Source of the DNA: Acetobacteraceae bacterium
GTDB taxonomy: Bacteria > Pseudomonadota > Alphaproteobacteria > Acetobacterales > Acetobacteraceae
Assembly (NCBI GenBank): GCA_024280945.1
Contig: JAMXLO010000133.1
Span: 1 to 64,000 of the forward strand
Direction: 5' to 3'
DNA length: 64,000 nt
Shown here one piece after another: positions 62,358 to 64,000 of this stretch. A program made the translations under genes and the position numbers. The stretch's first letter is position 1. The number at the start of each line of letters is the position of its first letter. The notes under the pieces were generated by a model, which worked only from the letters and a program-made list of their open reading frames with translations, did not search any database and was not told the origin of the DNA.

Positions 62358-64000
62358 ATGAATGATCCGCTCACCCAGCGCCGTCGGGATAACCGACCAG
62401 GACTCGCCTCGATCCAAACCCGGATCGGTACGCATGGTACGTTCCTGGATGCGATGCTGGACCGGATCGATCGCGATACCGAGAGTGGACTTGCTCCGCA
62501 TCATACGCGCGCTCTGGACGATCCGACTGTCGCGCTATGCGACGCATGGGCTGCGATTGGCGATGTGCTGACCTTCTATCAGGAGCGGCTCGCTAACGAG
62601 GCATATCTGCGCACGGCGGTAGAGCGACGATCCATCGCCGAGATTGCGCGATTGGTGGGTTACCGGATGCGGCCAGGCGTTGCCGCGAGCACATATCTCG
62701 CCTTCACCATAGAGCCCGATTCCAACCCCAATTTGCCCATAGGGCTGCGGGTTCAGACGGTGCCCGCGGGCGAGGAACCGGCGCGGCGGTTCGAGCTGAT
62801 CGAGTCAATCGACGCGCGTCCGGATCTCAACCAACTTGGTGTTCGCCGGACCAGGGCACCGGAGCTGAACCAAGACGCGTCGCACTTTTTTGCTCAGGGC
62901 GCGACCACAACTGCAAAGCCTGGAGATGCCGCGCTGCTGGTGACTGACGGCAATCCAGTATTGCGCCGGATCGCTGAAGTCAGGCCCGACTTCGAGCGCG
63001 GGCGTACGGCGATCCGGCTGGAGCCGCCATCCGCCGAAACCGGCACTCCTGTTTCGCCGACTGAACTGGCGCCATCCGCGGAGTCACAGCCGGAGCCGTT
63101 GCTGATCGCGTCGCTCGCCGATGACATCCTCAAGTCGCTCTGCCCACCAGCCGAAGCTCCCAAGCGCTTTGCATCGCAACTGCGTCGGGACGTGCTCTCG
63201 CTGCTCAATCCAGACACCGACGTGGCCATGCGCCTCCGAGGCTTTTCGGTGCGCGATAGCGATACCGACAACCTCTATGCCGCCTTGGAGGCGGCACGCG
63301 AGCCGGGTGGTCCGCGGTTCGCCGTGCATATCCTGCGTTCAGCGACAGCGCCATTCGGCAGCATGGCACCTCCACGCATGGAAGGTGGGCATGTTTCCGC
63401 CAATGACTGGGAGCTGTCGGAGCAGCCGAATGTGCTTTACGTCGAGACAATCGCCAACGATCTGACACGGGGAGGTTGGGTCGGTTTCGAGGCGCCACGT
63501 GGGGTCGAAGTGCCGCCGCCCCGACGCATCGTCTCGGCGAGCGTTGTAGCCCGGTCCGCCTACGGCATGTCAGCGCGTTGCACTCGCCTGGAACTCGACG
63601 GGCCGTGGATCGCGCCCGAGACCGCAGCATTCGGGCAGCTACGCATGCTGACGGTTTACATCAACAGCGCGGAAATCTCCCTCGCGCCCGATGACTTGGT
63701 CGAGCCACTGGGTAACACGGATAAGATCGAGCTCGATCATCTGGTGGGAGACCTGCCGATAGGCCGCTCGCTGATCATCGAGGGCGAGTTGTTCGACCGT
63801 CCCGGTGCACGAATGAGCGAGGTCGTCATTCTGACGTCCAGCCGGCATGTGCTGCCAGCGCATGAACCTGGCGATGTCGGCGCCTACACGGAACTAACGC
63901 TCGATCGTGCTCTCGCCTACAGCTATCGCCGCGAGTCAGTCGTTATCTGGGGCAACGTTGCACGCGCGACCGAAGGCGAATCGTTCTCCGAGGTGTTGGG
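62358..64000 (+). CDS. Second gp6-like baseplate protein (Afp12), partial
   Basis: The frame opens at ATG 62358, one base after the previous stop, and stays open for 547 codons to the window edge. The N-terminal part shows the same wedge signature as the gene before it (DAWAAIGDVLTFYQERLANE, YLRTAVERRSIAEIARLVGY, RMRPGVAASTYLAFTIE), then a long beta-rich region with WELSEQPNVLYVETI and ELDGPWIAP. In Afp-type loci the second wedge protein follows Afp11 at this place. The C-terminus lies outside the window. Confidence 0.88.
   Translation, partial: MNDPLTQRRRDNRPGLASIQTRIGTHGTFLDAMLDRIDRDTESGLAPHHTRALDDPTVALCDAWAAIGDVLTFYQERLANEAYLRTAVERRSIAEIARLVGYRMRPGVAASTYLAFTIEPDSNPNLPIGLRVQTVPAGEEPARRFELIESIDARPDLNQLGVRRTRAPELNQDASHFFAQGATTTAKPGDAALLVTDGNPVLRRIAEVRPDFERGRTAIRLEPPSAETGTPVSPTELAPSAESQPEPLLIASLADDILKSLCPPAEAPKRFASQLRRDVLSLLNPDTDVAMRLRGFSVRDSDTDNLYAALEAAREPGGPRFAVHILRSATAPFGSMAPPRMEGGHVSANDWELSEQPNVLYVETIANDLTRGGWVGFEAPRGVEVPPPRRIVSASVVARSAYGMSARCTRLELDGPWIAPETAAFGQLRMLTVYINSAEISLAPDDLVEPLGNTDKIELDHLVGDLPIGRSLIIEGELFDRPGARMSEVVILTSSRHVLPAHEPGDVGAYTELTLDRALAYSYRRESVVIWGNVARATEGESFSEVL

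Noticed and set aside
48036-64000. Type VI secretion system or prophage
   Set aside because: No TssB/TssC pair, Hcp, ClpV or membrane complex; no capsid, portal, terminase or lysis genes in the window. The gene set and order fit eCIS.
1-64000. CRISPR arrays, insertion sequences, rRNA genes
   Set aside because: No regularly spaced direct repeats, no transposase with terminal inverted repeats and no rRNA motifs were found on reading the window.

Overview
The window is GC-rich DNA with tightly packed genes. It looks like an alphaproteobacterial chromosome, most likely from the Rhodospirillales/Acetobacteraceae. This rests on the run ffh-rpsP-rimM-trmD-rplS-leuC-leuD-leuB (30.1-36.8 kb), an inosine-type tRNA-Arg(ACG), and intergenic G/C repeats that translate as PLPQGEGEG-like peptides. 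The taxonomic placement is an inference from gene order and composition.

Layout. 0-6.7 kb holds unrelated metabolic genes: an L-2-hydroxyglutarate-oxidase-like flavoenzyme, an LVIVD-repeat secreted protein, a periplasmic ClpP-like protein, gamma-glutamyltransferase and small proteins. 6.7-12.7 kb is a minus-strand polysaccharide operon: tyrosine autokinase/chain-length protein, galE, a GT-C-like membrane protein and a flippase. 13-30 kb is a catabolic and accessory zone. It has SDRs, two GMC oxidoreductase paralogues, a DMT exporter, a FetAB-type ABC exporter with a CBS-BON protein, an M20 peptidase, an LLM flavoenzyme, a MetE-like protein and a stand-alone class III cyclase domain. It also holds three pseudogenes: an amidase and an MFS transporter that lost their 5' halves at one junction, and a frameshifted SDR. 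30-36.8 kb is the housekeeping SRP/ribosome/leucine block, ending at tRNA-Arg.

39-64 kb, past the tRNA, is the most notable part: an extracellular contractile injection system (eCIS) with its apparent cargo. From 48.0 kb to the right edge a single plus-strand operon encodes sheath, tube, a zinc-ribbon baseplate-type protein, a 750-residue disordered protein, a DUF4255 terminator, an AAA ATPase, a small protein, a CIS tube-like adaptor, a LysM-like protein, a hub (gpD-like), a spike (gpV-like), gp25 and two gp6/baseplate-J-like proteins. The order matches Afp/PVC 7-8-9-11-12, with Afp7-like and Afp8-like functions each split into two genes. Most starts overlap the previous stop.

Divergent from the sheath gene (47.7 to 44.6 kb, minus strand) is a set that resembles type VI secretion cargo. 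It comprises a Tlde1-type L,D-transpeptidase-fold toxin overlapping a candidate lipoprotein immunity gene, a Cys/His peptidoglycan amidase-like protein overlapping a secreted candidate immunity gene, a 2OG-Fe(II) oxygenase and a DUF4280 PAAR-like tip. On the plus strand before it lie a DUF2235 (Tle1-like) lipase, an Ntn-hydrolase-like protein and a DUF4157 (eCIS-core) protein with two HExxH motifs. Together they suggest a free contractile particle armed with cell-wall and membrane-directed antibacterial effectors plus self-protection genes. The structural assignments are well supported. The effector/immunity roles and loading into this particle are inference.
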